Part shown: piece after piece, positions 1 through 8,329 of the stretch
Layout of the letters: every line of letters begins with the position of its first letter
Numbering within the stretch: position 1 is the first letter of the stretch
Source: Pelomonas sp051857475
Lineage (GTDB): Bacteria; Pseudomonadota; Gammaproteobacteria; Burkholderiales; Burkholderiaceae_C
Length of the DNA: 64,000 nucleotides
Reading direction: 5' to 3'
NCBI RefSeq assembly: GCF_051857475.1
Contig: NZ_JBPZGZ010000002.1
Coordinates: forward strand, 1,426,001-1,490,000
The notes under the pieces: generated by a model
What the model was told of the DNA's origin: nothing
Seen by the model: only the letters and a program-made list of their open reading frames with translations
Databases searched by the model: none
Translations under genes and position numbers: made by a program

Positions 1-620
1 CGCGCCCGCGCCGCGTTCACCCGCACCTGCACCAGCATCTCGCGCGGCGTCAGTTGGAAGACGCGGTGGAACATGCGCTCCACGCGGTCCGGGCTCAGCC
101 CCGCCTCGCGCCCCAGCTCGCCCAGCTGCAGTGGCTCGGCAAAGCGCGTGCGGATGCAGGCGGCTATGTGGGCGATGCACTGGTACTGCGGATGGCTGTG
201 GTCGGGCAGGCCGAGGTCGCGCGACAACCCCGCCACGCCGGCCACGTGGCCCGCCGCGTCGCGGATGGGCAGCTTGTGCGTCAGGCACCAGCCGGCGCGC
301 AGGTCCGGGTAGACATGCAGCTCCAGCTGCCGGTGCAGGGCCTGGCCGCTGGCCATGACCTGGCGGTCCTGGTCGAGGAAGGCCTCGCCCATGGTCGCGG
401 GGAAGAGGTCGCGCGCGGTGCGGCCCAGCAGCTCCTCGCGGCCGCCCAAGCCACAGCGCCGCCACAGGCTGCGGTTGGCGCTGCGGTAGCGTCCGTCGCC
501 GTCCTTCACGAAATACACCACGTCGTCGAGCGGCTCGAACAGGTGCTCGAGCAGGCGCAGCGCGTCCTGGCCCAGGTAGGCCACTTCATCGAGCGTCGGT
601 ATCTCGGCGATTTCACTCAT
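1..620 (-). CDS. PAS-sensor AraC-family transcriptional regulator (3' part missing)
   Basis: The reverse strand reads from an ATG at 620 to the window edge without a stop. The product starts MSEIAEIPTLDEVAYLG, continues into a PAS-like region (residues about 20-135, with DDVVYFVKDGDGRY and GLSRDLG), and then enters an AraC-type helix-turn-helix (PLQLGELGREAGLSPDRVERMF, about residues 160-190). The second HTH helix pair and the C-terminus lie outside the window. It probably senses a small ligand and activates nearby catabolic genes. It is divergent from the M24 peptidase, with only 20 bases between the two ATGs. The link to hydroxyproline or proline-peptide use is inferred from those neighbours. 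Confidence 0.85.
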   Translation of the reverse strand, partial: MSEIAEIPTLDEVAYLGQDALRLLEHLFEPLDDVVYFVKDGDGRYRSANRSLWRRCGLGGREELLGRTARDLFPATMGEAFLDQDRQVMASGQALHRQLELHVYPDLRAGWCLTHKLPIRDAAGHVAGVAGLSRDLGLPDHSHPQYQCIAHIAACIRTRFAEPLQLGELGREAGLSPDRVERMFHRVFQLTPREMLVQVRVNAARA

Positions 621-640
621 CTCACCACCCCACCCCCACC

Positions 641-1828
641 ATGACTTCCTTCGATGCGGCGCTGAGCGCCCTGCCCGATCTGCGCCCCGGTGTGCAGCCC
701 ATCCAGCCCGAGGAATACCGCCAACGCCTGCAGCGGCTGCAGTCCCTGCTGCGCGCCGAAGGCCTGCAGGCCCTCTATCTGCACGCCGGCAGTTCGTTGC
801 GCTATTTCATGGGCACGCCCTGGTATCCCAGCGAGCGCCTGCTCGGCGCGTTGGTGCCTGCGGAGGGCGAGCCGTTCTACATCGCCCCCGGCTTCGAGCG
901 TGATGCGCTGATGGACCGCTGGGGCCTGGCGGCACCTCTGCAGCTCTGGGACGAGCACGAAGACCCCTGGGCCCTGCTGGCGCGTTTGACGAGTGCGCTG
1001 CCCTGTGGGGGCCACGGTCTCGCACTGGACGGCAGCCTGCCGTTCAACTTCGCCTGGCGGTTGCAGCGGGCTGCGCCGGGGCTGCCGCTGGTCGACGGCA
1101 GCGACCTCATCGCCGCGCTTCGCATGCGCAAGTCGCCGGCGGAGATTGCGCTGCTGCAGCGCGCTTTCGACATGACGCTGCGGGTGCAGCAGGCCGCGCG
1201 CTCGGTGTTGCGCGCGGGCATGGATACGCGCGAGGTCGAAGACTTCATCGACAGAGCGCACAAGCGCATCGGCGGTGGCGGCTCGCGCTTCTGCATCGTG
1301 CTGTTCGGCACCGCCACCAGCTACCCGCATGGCGTCAAGCACGCCCAGACCCTGGCCGACGACGACGTGGTGCTGATCGACTGCGGCTGTTCCGTCGAGG
1401 GCTATGCCTCGGACCTGACGCGCACCTATGTGCATGGCCAGGCCAACGCCGAGGTGAGGCGCATCTGGGCCATCGAGCAGGAAGCCCAGGCCGCGGCCTT
1501 TGCGGCGGCCCAGCTCGGCACGCCTTGCGAGGCCGTGGACGATGCGGCCCGCGCCGTATTGGAAAGCCATGGCCTGGGGCCGGGCTATGAGCTGCCCGGG
1601 CTGCCGCATCGCACCGGCCATGGCGTCGGGCTGGACCTGCACGAGCATCCCTATCTCGTCCGCGGCAACGGCCAGCCGCTGGAGATCGGCATGTGCTGCA
1701 GCAACGAACCCATGATCGTCGTGCCCGGCGCCTTTGGTGTGAGGCTGGAAGACCACTTCTACATGACGGGGCAGGGGCCGCGCTGGTTCACCCTGCCGAG
1801 CCCGAGTCTGGAGCGCCCCTTCGGTTGA
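641..1828 (+). CDS. M24-family metallopeptidase (Xaa-Pro aminopeptidase/creatinase fold)
   Basis: A 395-residue protein with a creatinase-like N-terminal domain and a C-terminal pita-bread domain. The five metal ligands of the M24 family can be picked out: Asp in VLIDCGCS, Asp in YASDLTRTY, His in HRTGHGVGLDLHEHP, Glu in SNEPMIVV and Glu in RLEDHFYM. Family members cleave Xaa-Pro bonds or related amide bonds in the cytoplasm using two divalent metals. It converges on the hydroxyproline epimerase gene and diverges from an AraC regulator, so a role in releasing proline or hydroxyproline is plausible. The exact substrate cannot be told from sequence; creatinase- or ectoine-hydrolase-like members share the same fold. 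Confidence 0.85.
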   Translation: MTSFDAALSALPDLRPGVQPIQPEEYRQRLQRLQSLLRAEGLQALYLHAGSSLRYFMGTPWYPSERLLGALVPAEGEPFYIAPGFERDALMDRWGLAAPLQLWDEHEDPWALLARLTSALPCGGHGLALDGSLPFNFAWRLQRAAPGLPLVDGSDLIAALRMRKSPAEIALLQRAFDMTLRVQQAARSVLRAGMDTREVEDFIDRAHKRIGGGGSRFCIVLFGTATSYPHGVKHAQTLADDDVVLIDCGCSVEGYASDLTRTYVHGQANAEVRRIWAIEQEAQAAAFAAAQLGTPCEAVDDAARAVLESHGLGPGYELPGLPHRTGHGVGLDLHEHPYLVRGNGQPLEIGMCCSNEPMIVVPGAFGVRLEDHFYMTGQGPRWFTLPSPSLERPFG

Positions 1829-1839
1829 CATGTCGGCGC

Positions 1840-2778
1840 TCAGAAGCCCCAGCGCATGGGGTCGGCCGGGTCGAACACGACCCAGGCGTCCAGCGTCACA
1901 TGGGCGCGGCCGCGGATGAAGGGGTGGATGCTGCCGTCCTCGGCGGGCTCGTAGCGGGCCTCGAACACCGAGCCGATGACCGACTCCTGGCGCCACACGG
2001 CGCCCGGGGCCAGGTCGCCGTCGGCCGCCAGGCAGGCCAGCTTGGCGCTGGTGCCGGTGCCGCAGGGCGAGCGGTCGTAGGCGGCGCCGGGGCAGAGCAC
2101 GAAGTTGCGGCCGTCGTTGGCGTCGTCGGCCGGCGGGCCCAGCAGCTCGATGTGGTCGATCTCGGCGCCATCCGTGCCGGTGATGCCGGCCTGTTGCAGC
2201 GCTGAACGCAGGGCCAGCGCGTAGGCAGTCAGTGCCTGCGTGCGCTTCGAGCTCAGCGCCTGGCCATGGTCGCTGCAGAGAAAAAACCAGTTGCCGCCCC
2301 AGGCGATGTCGCCATGCACGGTCTGGCCGTCGTCCAGCGTCACGGCCACCTGCCGCGCCAGGCGGTAGGAGGGCACGTTGGCCACCGTCACCGTGCCGTC
2401 GTCATGCAGCGTGGCCTGCACGGGGCCGACCGGTGTGGCCAGCCGCAGCGTGCCCGGCTTGATGAGGCCCAGGTGGCGCAGCGTCTCGACGACGCCGATG
2501 GTGCCGTGGCCGCACATGCCGAGATAGCCGGCGTTGTTGAAGAAGATGACGCCCCAGGCGTCATCGGGTTGGCGGGGTGGGCACAGCCAGGCCCCCACCA
2601 ACACCTCGGAGCCGCGGGGTTCCAGGATAAGCGCGCGGCGCCAGGCGTCGTGCTCGTTGCGCAGCATGGCCAACCTGTCGGCCATGGAGCCCGAGCCGAG
2701 GTCGGGGCCGCCGCTGACGAGGACGCGAGTGGGCTCGCCGCCGGTGTGGGAATCGATGATGCGCGCGCTGTCGTCCAT
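1840..2778 (-). CDS. lhpA: 4-hydroxyproline 2-epimerase (proline racemase family)
   Basis: A 312-residue member of the proline racemase family. Both catalytic cysteines are present: Cys89 in GYLGMCGHGTIG and Cys239 in DRSPCGTGTSAKLA. This fits a two-base epimerase or racemase and argues against trans-3-hydroxyproline dehydratases, which replace the second Cys with Thr. Family enzymes convert trans-4-hydroxy-L-proline to the cis-D form at the start of hydroxyproline breakdown. The ATG at 2778 was chosen because a longer frame would run through two operator-like palindromes. Rest-of-pathway genes are not in the window and may lie to the left. Proline racemase is the alternative. Confidence 0.82.
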   Translation of the reverse strand: MDDSARIIDSHTGGEPTRVLVSGGPDLGSGSMADRLAMLRNEHDAWRRALILEPRGSEVLVGAWLCPPRQPDDAWGVIFFNNAGYLGMCGHGTIGVVETLRHLGLIKPGTLRLATPVGPVQATLHDDGTVTVANVPSYRLARQVAVTLDDGQTVHGDIAWGGNWFFLCSDHGQALSSKRTQALTAYALALRSALQQAGITGTDGAEIDHIELLGPPADDANDGRNFVLCPGAAYDRSPCGTGTSAKLACLAADGDLAPGAVWRQESVIGSVFEARYEPAEDGSIHPFIRGRAHVTLDAWVVFDPADPMRWGF

Positions 2779-2789
2779 GCCAAGCTTGA

Positions 2790-2812
2790 TTGGATCCAAA
2801 TATTGGATCCAA
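2790..2812. promoter_or_regulatory. Tandem 10-bp palindromes upstream of the epimerase
   Basis: The perfect palindrome TTGGATCCAA occurs twice, at 2790-2799 and 2803-2812, 13 bases apart start to start, just upstream of the epimerase ATG. This placement suits a dimeric repressor or activator; GntR-type regulators often use short AT-flanked palindromes like this. The regulator is not identified; the AraC gene at the left edge is not an obvious match. Confidence 0.6.
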
Positions 2813-2878
2813 TATACAAGCATTGACGTCTGCATTCACCCGGGCCGATTCCCAGGTGAGGAAAGTGAGGGTTGTGCG

Positions 2879-2901
2879 GGCGCCGGGCGACGCCCGGTGC
2901 C
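2879..2901 (-). terminator. Hairpin after holA, possible terminator
   Basis: GGCGCCGGG (2879-2887) pairs with CCCGGTGCC (2893-2901) around a 5-base loop, with one G-T pair. It sits directly after the holA stop codon. There is no clear run of T after it on the minus strand, so termination is an inference. Confidence 0.4.
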
Positions 2902-2905
2902 GCGC

Positions 2906-3976
2906 TCAGCGCGCGGTGAGGACGGTGCCGCTCTTGCCGCTGGCCGTCTCGGCCAGCATCAGCGCCAGCCGGCGCAGCGCGGCCCAGGGATCGCTGGGCC
3001 AGTCGGGGTGGCGCAGGCCCTTGACCAGGCCGTCGCAGACCTGGGCGGCCTGCACCAGCGCGCCGGCCTGGGCGCTGTCCAGGCGTGGCGCGATGCGCTC
3101 GATCAAGCGCTCCTTGGCGCCCCAGACGCGGGCCTCGCGCATCGCCATCGGCAGGGGCCGTCCGGCATCCAGCGCATTGCGCACGCGGGCCAGGGCCCGG
3201 GCGTCCTCGGCCAGGTTCCAGTGCACCAGCACGGCGGCCTCGCCCTCGGCCTCCAGGCCGTCGAGCATGCGCAGGATGCGCGGCACGGCGCCCGACAGCA
3301 CCGCCTCGCTGAGCTTGAAGACGTCAAAGCGCGCCACGTCCAGCACGGCGGCTTCGATATCGGCCAGGCTCAGTTCGCCCTTGGGGTGCAGCAGGGCGAG
3401 CTTCTGCAGCTCCTGGTGGGCTGCCAGCAGATTGCCTTCGACGCGGTCGGCGAAGAAGGCCAGGGCCTTCTGACCGTCCTCGCCCTCGGGCACCGATTGC
3501 CCTTGGGTTTTCAGGCGCTGGGCCAGCCACGCCGGCAGCAGGCGGCGCTCGATTGGCTCGACGCGCAGGGACACGCCATTGCCATCCAGGGCCGTGAACC
3601 AGGCGCTGGACAGCTGGGTCTTGTCCAGGCGCGGCAGGGTGACCAGCGTCAGCACATCATCGGGTGCGGCCTCGGCATAGCGCTGCAGGGCCTCGGAGCC
3701 GTCCTTGCCGGGCTTGCCGCCGGGGATGCGGATCTCGATGAACTGGCGGTCGGCAAACAGGCTCATGGCCTGTGCCGCGGCCAGCACCGGAGCCCAGTCG
3801 AAATAGGCGCCGGCGACCGTGAAGATCTGGCGCTCGCCAAAGCCCTGGGCCTTGGCGGCGGCGCGGATCTGGTCGGCGGCTTCCTGGGCGAGCAGGGGCT
3901 CGTCGCCGTGGACGGTGTAGATGCGGGCCAGGCCCTTGCTCAGGTGGGCTTGCAGGCCCTCGGCTCGCAGCTGCAT
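2906..3976 (-). CDS. holA: DNA polymerase III delta subunit
   Basis: A 356-residue protein matching HolA in length and layout. The N-terminal AAA+-like fold begins with IYTVHGDEPLLAQEAADQIR, a degenerate P-loop region typical of delta, and the C-terminal collar domain contains VLVHWNLAEDARALARVRNAL. Delta is the wrench of the clamp loader that opens the beta sliding clamp. It is the last gene of the leuS-lptE-holA run, and the LptE stop lies one base from the holA ATG, so the three are translationally linked. This gene order is common in Burkholderiales. Confidence 0.93.
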   Translation of the reverse strand: MQLRAEGLQAHLSKGLARIYTVHGDEPLLAQEAADQIRAAAKAQGFGERQIFTVAGAYFDWAPVLAAAQAMSLFADRQFIEIRIPGGKPGKDGSEALQRYAEAAPDDVLTLVTLPRLDKTQLSSAWFTALDGNGVSLRVEPIERRLLPAWLAQRLKTQGQSVPEGEDGQKALAFFADRVEGNLLAAHQELQKLALLHPKGELSLADIEAAVLDVARFDVFKLSEAVLSGAVPRILRMLDGLEAEGEAAVLVHWNLAEDARALARVRNALDAGRPLPMAMREARVWGAKERLIERIAPRLDSAQAGALVQAAQVCDGLVKGLRHPDWPSDPWAALRRLALMLAETASGKSGTVLTAR

Positions 3977-3977
3977 G

Positions 3978-4469
3978 TCAGGCCGGAAGCTTGACGGCGG
4001 CGAGGCGGCGCATCACCTGGGCGATGGCGTCGGAATGCATGGCGCCGTACAGATTGGCGGCCTCCTGCTCCTTGGCCAGGGCCGTGGTCTCGGTGAAGTT
4101 CATGTCGCGCGACAGGCGCAGCTCGACCTTGGGCACCAGCAGTTCGCCGGCGGCCGTCCGGATCAGGTAGTCGAACTGCAGGCGCAGCGACCATTCACGG
4201 ACCTGGCCGACGCTGGTGGACGCGACGACGGTGCGGTCGCGGTACTCGCGCAGGGCTTCCAGCACGACCTGGGCGCGTGCCGGGTCCTCGACGAGTTGCA
4301 CCGGCGTGCGCTTGATCTGGCGCTTGAGGCCGGCGGCCAGCGGCGATTCCGGCGGGAAGCCGGTCAGCGCCAGCGTCTGGAAGGACAGCACGGGCTCGTG
4401 GCGCAGCTCGAAGCCGCAGCCGGTGAGGGCGGTCAGCCCGAGAAGGACGGCGCGACGCTGCATCATCAT
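3978..4469 (-). CDS. lptE: LPS-assembly lipoprotein LptE
   Basis: About 163 residues, starting at one of three consecutive ATG codons (4469, 4466, 4463). The first shares a base with the leuS stop in a TGATG overlap, which suggests translational coupling. A short signal with a lipobox (LTALTGC) points to an outer-membrane lipoprotein. The body (LALTGFPPESPLAAGLKRQI, VVASTSVGQVREWSLRLQFD) resembles LptE/RlpB, the plug of the LptD translocon that places lipopolysaccharide in the outer leaflet. Position between leuS and holA is the usual one for lptE in proteobacteria and supports the call more than sequence does. Confidence 0.88.
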   Translation of the reverse strand: MMMQRRAVLLGLTALTGCGFELRHEPVLSFQTLALTGFPPESPLAAGLKRQIKRTPVQLVEDPARAQVVLEALREYRDRTVVASTSVGQVREWSLRLQFDYLIRTAAGELLVPKVELRLSRDMNFTETTALAKEQEAANLYGAMHSDAIAQVMRRLAAVKLPA

Positions 4470-7129
4470 CAGACGACGATGTTCACCAGGCGACCCGGCA
4501 CGATGACGACCTTCTTGGGCGCCTTGCCTTCGCTGAACTTGATGAACTCGGGGTTGGCCAGCGCAGCGGCCTCGATGGCGGCCTTGTCGGCGGCGGCCGG
4601 CACCTTGACCGAACCGCGCAGCTTGCCGTTGACCTGCAGCATCAGCTCGATCTCGTCCTGAACGAGGGCGGCCTCGTCGACCGTCGGCCACGGCGCGTCC
4701 AGCAGGTCGCCCAGTTCAGCGGCAAAGCCAAGGTCCTGCCAGAGCTGGTGGGCGATGTGGGGCGTGGCGGGGTAGAGCACGCGCAGCAGCACCGAGAAGC
4801 CATCGCGCACCGCGGCGGCCTGGCCCTCGGCCTTGAAGCCTTCCAGCGCATTCAGCAGCTTCATCGCGCCGGAGACGACGGTGTTGTACTGCATGCGCTC
4901 GTAGTCGTAGCTGACCTGCTTGAGCACGTTGTGCACCTCGCGGCGCAGGGCCTTGCCATCACCGCTCAATGCGGCGTAGTCGGTGCCGCCGGTCTTGATG
5001 GCGTCGGCATTGCGCGCGCCGAAGTTCCACACGCGCTTCAGGAAGCGGTGAGCGCCTTCGACGGCCGCGTCGTTCCACTCCAGCGTCTGCTCTGGCGGCG
5101 ACGCGAACATGACGAACAGGCGGGCCGTGTCGGCGCCGTACTGGTCGATCAGAGCCTGCGGGTCCACGCCGTTGTTCTTCGACTTGGACATGGTCGTCAT
5201 CTCGTACTCGAGCGGTGTGCCGTCCTTCTTCAGCTTGGCGCCGACGATGCCACCCTTGTCGTCGTGGATGACGTCGATCTCGTGGTCCCAGTAGTAGTCC
5301 TTGCCACCGCCCTCGGGCTTGTGGAAGAAGGCCCCTTTGAGCACCATGCCCTGGGTCAGCAGCTTCTCGAAAGGCTCGCTGATCGTGACCAGGCCGAGGT
5401 CGCGCATCGCCTTGGTCCAGAAGCGCGCGTACAGCAGGTGCAGGATGGCGTGCTCGATGCCGCCGATGTACTGGTTCATGCCAACCCGGCCAGGGTTGGC
5501 CTTGTCAGCCCCCATCCAGTACTCGGTGCCGTCCGCGACCATGGCCTGGTCGTTGGTCGGGTCGCAATAGCGCATGAAGTACCAGGACGAATCGACGAAG
5601 GTGTCCATCGTGTCCGTCTCGCGCTTGGCCGGCTTGCCGCATTTCGGGCAGCCGACGTTCAGGAAGGCGGCGTGCTTGTTCAGCGGGTTGCCGCTGCCGT
5701 CCGGGATCAGGTCATCTGGCAGCACGACGGGCAGGTCCTTCTCGGGCACCGGCACCACGCCACAGGCATCGCAGTGGATGATGGGAATCGGCGTGCCCCA
5801 GTAGCGCTGGCGGCTGACGCCCCAGTCGCGCAGGCGCCAGGTGGTCTTCTTCTCGCCCAGGCCCTTGTCGGCCAGCAGCTCGGCGACCTTGTTGACGGCG
5901 TCGACATGGCCGAGGCCATCCAGCACGCCGGAGTTGATGCAGCGCGCCTTGGGCTTGTCGCCATACCACTCGGCCCACTTCTTGTCGTCGTAGGCCTGGC
6001 CGTCGACGTCGATGACCTGCTTGATGGGCAAGCCGTACTTCAGCGCGAAGGCGAAGTCGCGCTCGTCATGCGCCGGCACGCCCATGACGGCGCCGTCGCC
6101 ATAGCTCATCAGCACGTAGTTGCCGACCCAGACCTCGACCTGCGCGCCGGTGATGGGGTGGGTGACGAACAGGCCCGTGGGCACGCCCTTCTTGTCTTGC
6201 GTGGCCAGCTCGGCCTCGGTCGTGCCGCCGGCCTTGCATTCCTCGATGAAGGCGGCCACCTCGGGCCTGGTCTTGGCCGCGACGGTGGCCAGCGGATGCT
6301 CGGGTGCCACGGCGCAGAAGGTCACGCCCATGATGGTGTCGGCGCGGGTCGTGAAGACCCACAGGCGGTCGCCGCCGCCTTCGATGGAATGCGGGAAGGC
6401 AAAGCGCACGCCCTGGCTCTTGCCGATCCAGTTCTCCTGCATCAGGCGCACGCGTTCGGGCCAGCCGCTCAGGTAGTTGGGGTCTTCAGGGTTGGCGACC
6501 GCCGACAGCAGCTCCTCGGCGTACTGCGTGATCTTCAGGTAGTAGCCCGGGATCTCGCGCTTCTCGACCAGGGCGCCGGAGCGCCAGCCGCGGCCGTCGA
6601 TGACCTGCTCGTTGGCCAGCACGGTCTGGTCCACCGGGTCCCAGTTGACGACCTGGGTGCGGCGCTCCGCGATGCCCTTTTCCAACATCTTCAGGAACAG
6701 CCACTGGTTCCACTTGTAGTAGCTGGGCTGGCAGGTCGCGACCTCGCGGCTCCAGTCGATGGCCAGGCCCATGGCCTGCATCTGGCCCTTCATGTGGGCG
6801 ATGTTGGAATAGGTCCACTGCGCCGGCGGCACCTTGCCCTTCATGGCGGCGTTCTCGGCCGGCAGGCCAAAGGCGTCCCAGCCCATGGGCATGAGGACGT
6901 TGTAGCCCTTCATGCGCAGCTGGCGGGCCAGCATGTCGTTGATCGTGTAATTGCGCACATGGCCCATGTGCAGCTTGCCCGAGGGGTAGGGCAGCATGGA
7001 GCAGGCGTAGAAGTGCGGCTTGCTCGCGTCTTCCGTCACGCGGTAGGCGTCGCGCTCCGTCCAGTAGGCACGGGCGGCGGCTTCGATCTCGTTGGGGTTG
7101 TAGCTGGGCGCTTCGGTCTTGGCGTTCAT
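4469..7129 (-). CDS. leuS: Leucyl-tRNA synthetase
   Basis: An 886-residue class I synthetase that charges tRNA-Leu. The HIGH-type motif is in PYPSGKLHMGHVRNYTIND and the KMSKS motif is TMSKSKNNGVDP. Between them is the CP1 editing insertion (TRADTIMGVTFCAVAPEHPL), and the C-terminal anticodon-binding region ends in LQVNGKLRGSVKVPA. The start at 7129 (MNAKTEAPSYNP) fits the family; an upstream in-frame start would run into a hairpin. It begins the leuS-lptE-holA unit and follows exbD on the same strand after a probable terminator. Confidence 0.97.
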   Translation of the reverse strand: MNAKTEAPSYNPNEIEAAARAYWTERDAYRVTEDASKPHFYACSMLPYPSGKLHMGHVRNYTINDMLARQLRMKGYNVLMPMGWDAFGLPAENAAMKGKVPPAQWTYSNIAHMKGQMQAMGLAIDWSREVATCQPSYYKWNQWLFLKMLEKGIAERRTQVVNWDPVDQTVLANEQVIDGRGWRSGALVEKREIPGYYLKITQYAEELLSAVANPEDPNYLSGWPERVRLMQENWIGKSQGVRFAFPHSIEGGGDRLWVFTTRADTIMGVTFCAVAPEHPLATVAAKTRPEVAAFIEECKAGGTTEAELATQDKKGVPTGLFVTHPITGAQVEVWVGNYVLMSYGDGAVMGVPAHDERDFAFALKYGLPIKQVIDVDGQAYDDKKWAEWYGDKPKARCINSGVLDGLGHVDAVNKVAELLADKGLGEKKTTWRLRDWGVSRQRYWGTPIPIIHCDACGVVPVPEKDLPVVLPDDLIPDGSGNPLNKHAAFLNVGCPKCGKPAKRETDTMDTFVDSSWYFMRYCDPTNDQAMVADGTEYWMGADKANPGRVGMNQYIGGIEHAILHLLYARFWTKAMRDLGLVTISEPFEKLLTQGMVLKGAFFHKPEGGGKDYYWDHEIDVIHDDKGGIVGAKLKKDGTPLEYEMTTMSKSKNNGVDPQALIDQYGADTARLFVMFASPPEQTLEWNDAAVEGAHRFLKRVWNFGARNADAIKTGGTDYAALSGDGKALRREVHNVLKQVSYDYERMQYNTVVSGAMKLLNALEGFKAEGQAAAVRDGFSVLLRVLYPATPHIAHQLWQDLGFAAELGDLLDAPWPTVDEAALVQDEIELMLQVNGKLRGSVKVPAAADKAAIEAAALANPEFIKFSEGKAPKKVVIVPGRLVNIVV

Positions 7130-7142
7130 ACGCCAAATTGTA

Positions 7143-7163
7143 GGTGGCGCTCTTCGCGCCACC
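7143..7163 (-). terminator. Hairpin between exbD and leuS
   Basis: GGTGGCG (7143-7149) pairs with CGCCACC (7157-7163) around a 7-base loop. On the minus strand it falls just after the exbD stop and is followed by a short AT-rich stretch, so it could end the bamE-to-exbD transcript or attenuate read-through into leuS. Confidence 0.5.
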
Positions 7164-7169
7164 CTTCGG

Positions 7170-7595
7170 TCACGGTGCCGATGCAGCGGCCTGGGCGACG
7201 AAGGCGATGCGGTTCATGCCGGCGGCCTGCACCCAGCCGATCAGCTCGGCCACCTGGCCATAGGGCACGCTGCGATCGGCGCGCAGCTGCACTTCCATCT
7301 GCGCGTTGGCACGGCCCAGCTCTGCGATGCGCTTCTGGAAGGCGTCGGGTGTCAGCTCCTCCTCGCGGAGGTAGAGCTTGCCGTCCGGCGTGATGGCCAC
7401 GGCGATGAAGCCGGGCGCGTCGCTGGGCGTCGCGGCTTCGCTCTTGGGCAGGTCCAGGCGCAGCGACGCCGTCATCAGCGGCGCCGTGATCATGAAGATG
7501 ACCAGCAGCACCAGCATGACGTCGATCAGCGGCGTCATGTTGATGTCGCTCATCGGGCGCGAGCCCTCCGGTTTTTCCAGCCGGCCGAACGCCAT
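7170..7595 (-). CDS. exbD: ExbD/TolR-family biopolymer transport protein
   Basis: A 141-residue single-pass inner-membrane protein. One hydrophobic helix (PLIDVMLVLLVIFMITAPLM) contains the Asp of the ExbD/TolR proton path, preceded by the SDINMTPLIDV motif, and followed by a periplasmic domain (LRADRSVPYGQVAELIGWVQ). With ExbB it forms a proton-driven stator that energises outer-membrane processes. No tonB, tolA or tolB is nearby, so its partner is unknown. The ExbB stop is two bases upstream, so the pair is co-translated. Confidence 0.9.
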   Translation of the reverse strand: MAFGRLEKPEGSRPMSDINMTPLIDVMLVLLVIFMITAPLMTASLRLDLPKSEAATPSDAPGFIAVAITPDGKLYLREEELTPDAFQKRIAELGRANAQMEVQLRADRSVPYGQVAELIGWVQAAGMNRIAFVAQAAASAP

Positions 7596-7597
7596 GA

Positions 7598-8236
7598 TCA
7601 GTCGTGGTCGAGGAGTTCGCGCAGGTCGTGCGCGAAACCTTCCAGGTCGGCCTCGCAGGCGGCCACCATCTTGCCGAAGACGTTGTAGGCCAGCACGGCG
7701 GGAATGGCCACGCCCAGGCCTGCGGCCGTCATGACGAGCGCCTCGCCGACCGGGCCCGAGATCTTCTCGATGGTGATGTTGCCGGCCGCCGAGATGCTGG
7801 CCAGCGCGTGATAGATGCCCCAGACGGTGCCGAACAGGCCCACGAAGGGCGCCGTGGCGCCGACCGAAGCCAGCAGCACCTGGCCGAACTGCAGTCGGGC
7901 CAGCACCGCATGCAGGGCGTCGCGCAGGCGGCGGGTCAGGCGGGATTCGCGCTTGCCGGCGGCCTCCAGCGTGGCGCCGCGGGTCTCGGCCGTGGCGGCG
8001 TCCAGCAGGGGCAGCAGCAGGCCTTCGGTGTCGAAGCTCTGCAGGGCGCTGCGGCCCTCGGGCACGCCGGCGGCGCTCCAGAAGGCCGGCACGGCGCGCA
8101 CCAAGCCCTTGCGGGCGCGACGCAGCAGCCAGGTCTTCCACAGGATCAGCGCCCAGGCGCTGACCGACATGGCCAGCAGCAGCAGTGCGACCGCGCGGCC
8201 GACCAGGTCGCTTTGGGCCCAGAAGTCCGCAACCAT
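7598..8236 (-). CDS. exbB: ExbB/TolQ/MotA-family proton channel protein
   Basis: A 212-residue inner-membrane protein with three hydrophobic helices: near the N-terminus (AVALLLLAMSVSAWALILWKTW), and two in the C-terminal half (VLLASVGATAPFVGLFGTVWG and MTAAGLGVAIPAVLAYNVFG). GLFGTVWGIYHA and GPVGEALVMTAAGLGVAIPAV are hallmark ExbB/TolQ stretches. It assembles with ExbD as a proton-driven motor. The gene lies between dapB and exbD on the same strand. Confidence 0.92.
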   Translation of the reverse strand: MVADFWAQSDLVGRAVALLLLAMSVSAWALILWKTWLLRRARKGLVRAVPAFWSAAGVPEGRSALQSFDTEGLLLPLLDAATAETRGATLEAAGKRESRLTRRLRDALHAVLARLQFGQVLLASVGATAPFVGLFGTVWGIYHALASISAAGNITIEKISGPVGEALVMTAAGLGVAIPAVLAYNVFGKMVAACEADLEGFAHDLRELLDHD

Positions 8237-8329
8237 GTCAGCCCCTCGCCCGGTGGGTACACCGGACGATCCCCCGAGGGGATGCGGGCCGGCTAGGGGC
8301 GGCCCGGCGCTCGGCCCGCTGGCGCCCCA

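Noticed and set aside
617..1996. Long minus-strand frame across the M24 gene
   Set aside because: The plus-strand M24 gene has complete metal-ligand motifs; the minus frame is His/Gln/Arg-rich without homology.
4748..7393. 881-codon open frame antisense to leuS
   Set aside because: Composition effect of a high-GC gene; Leu/Val/His-rich product with no domain, while leuS on the other strand has all its motifs.
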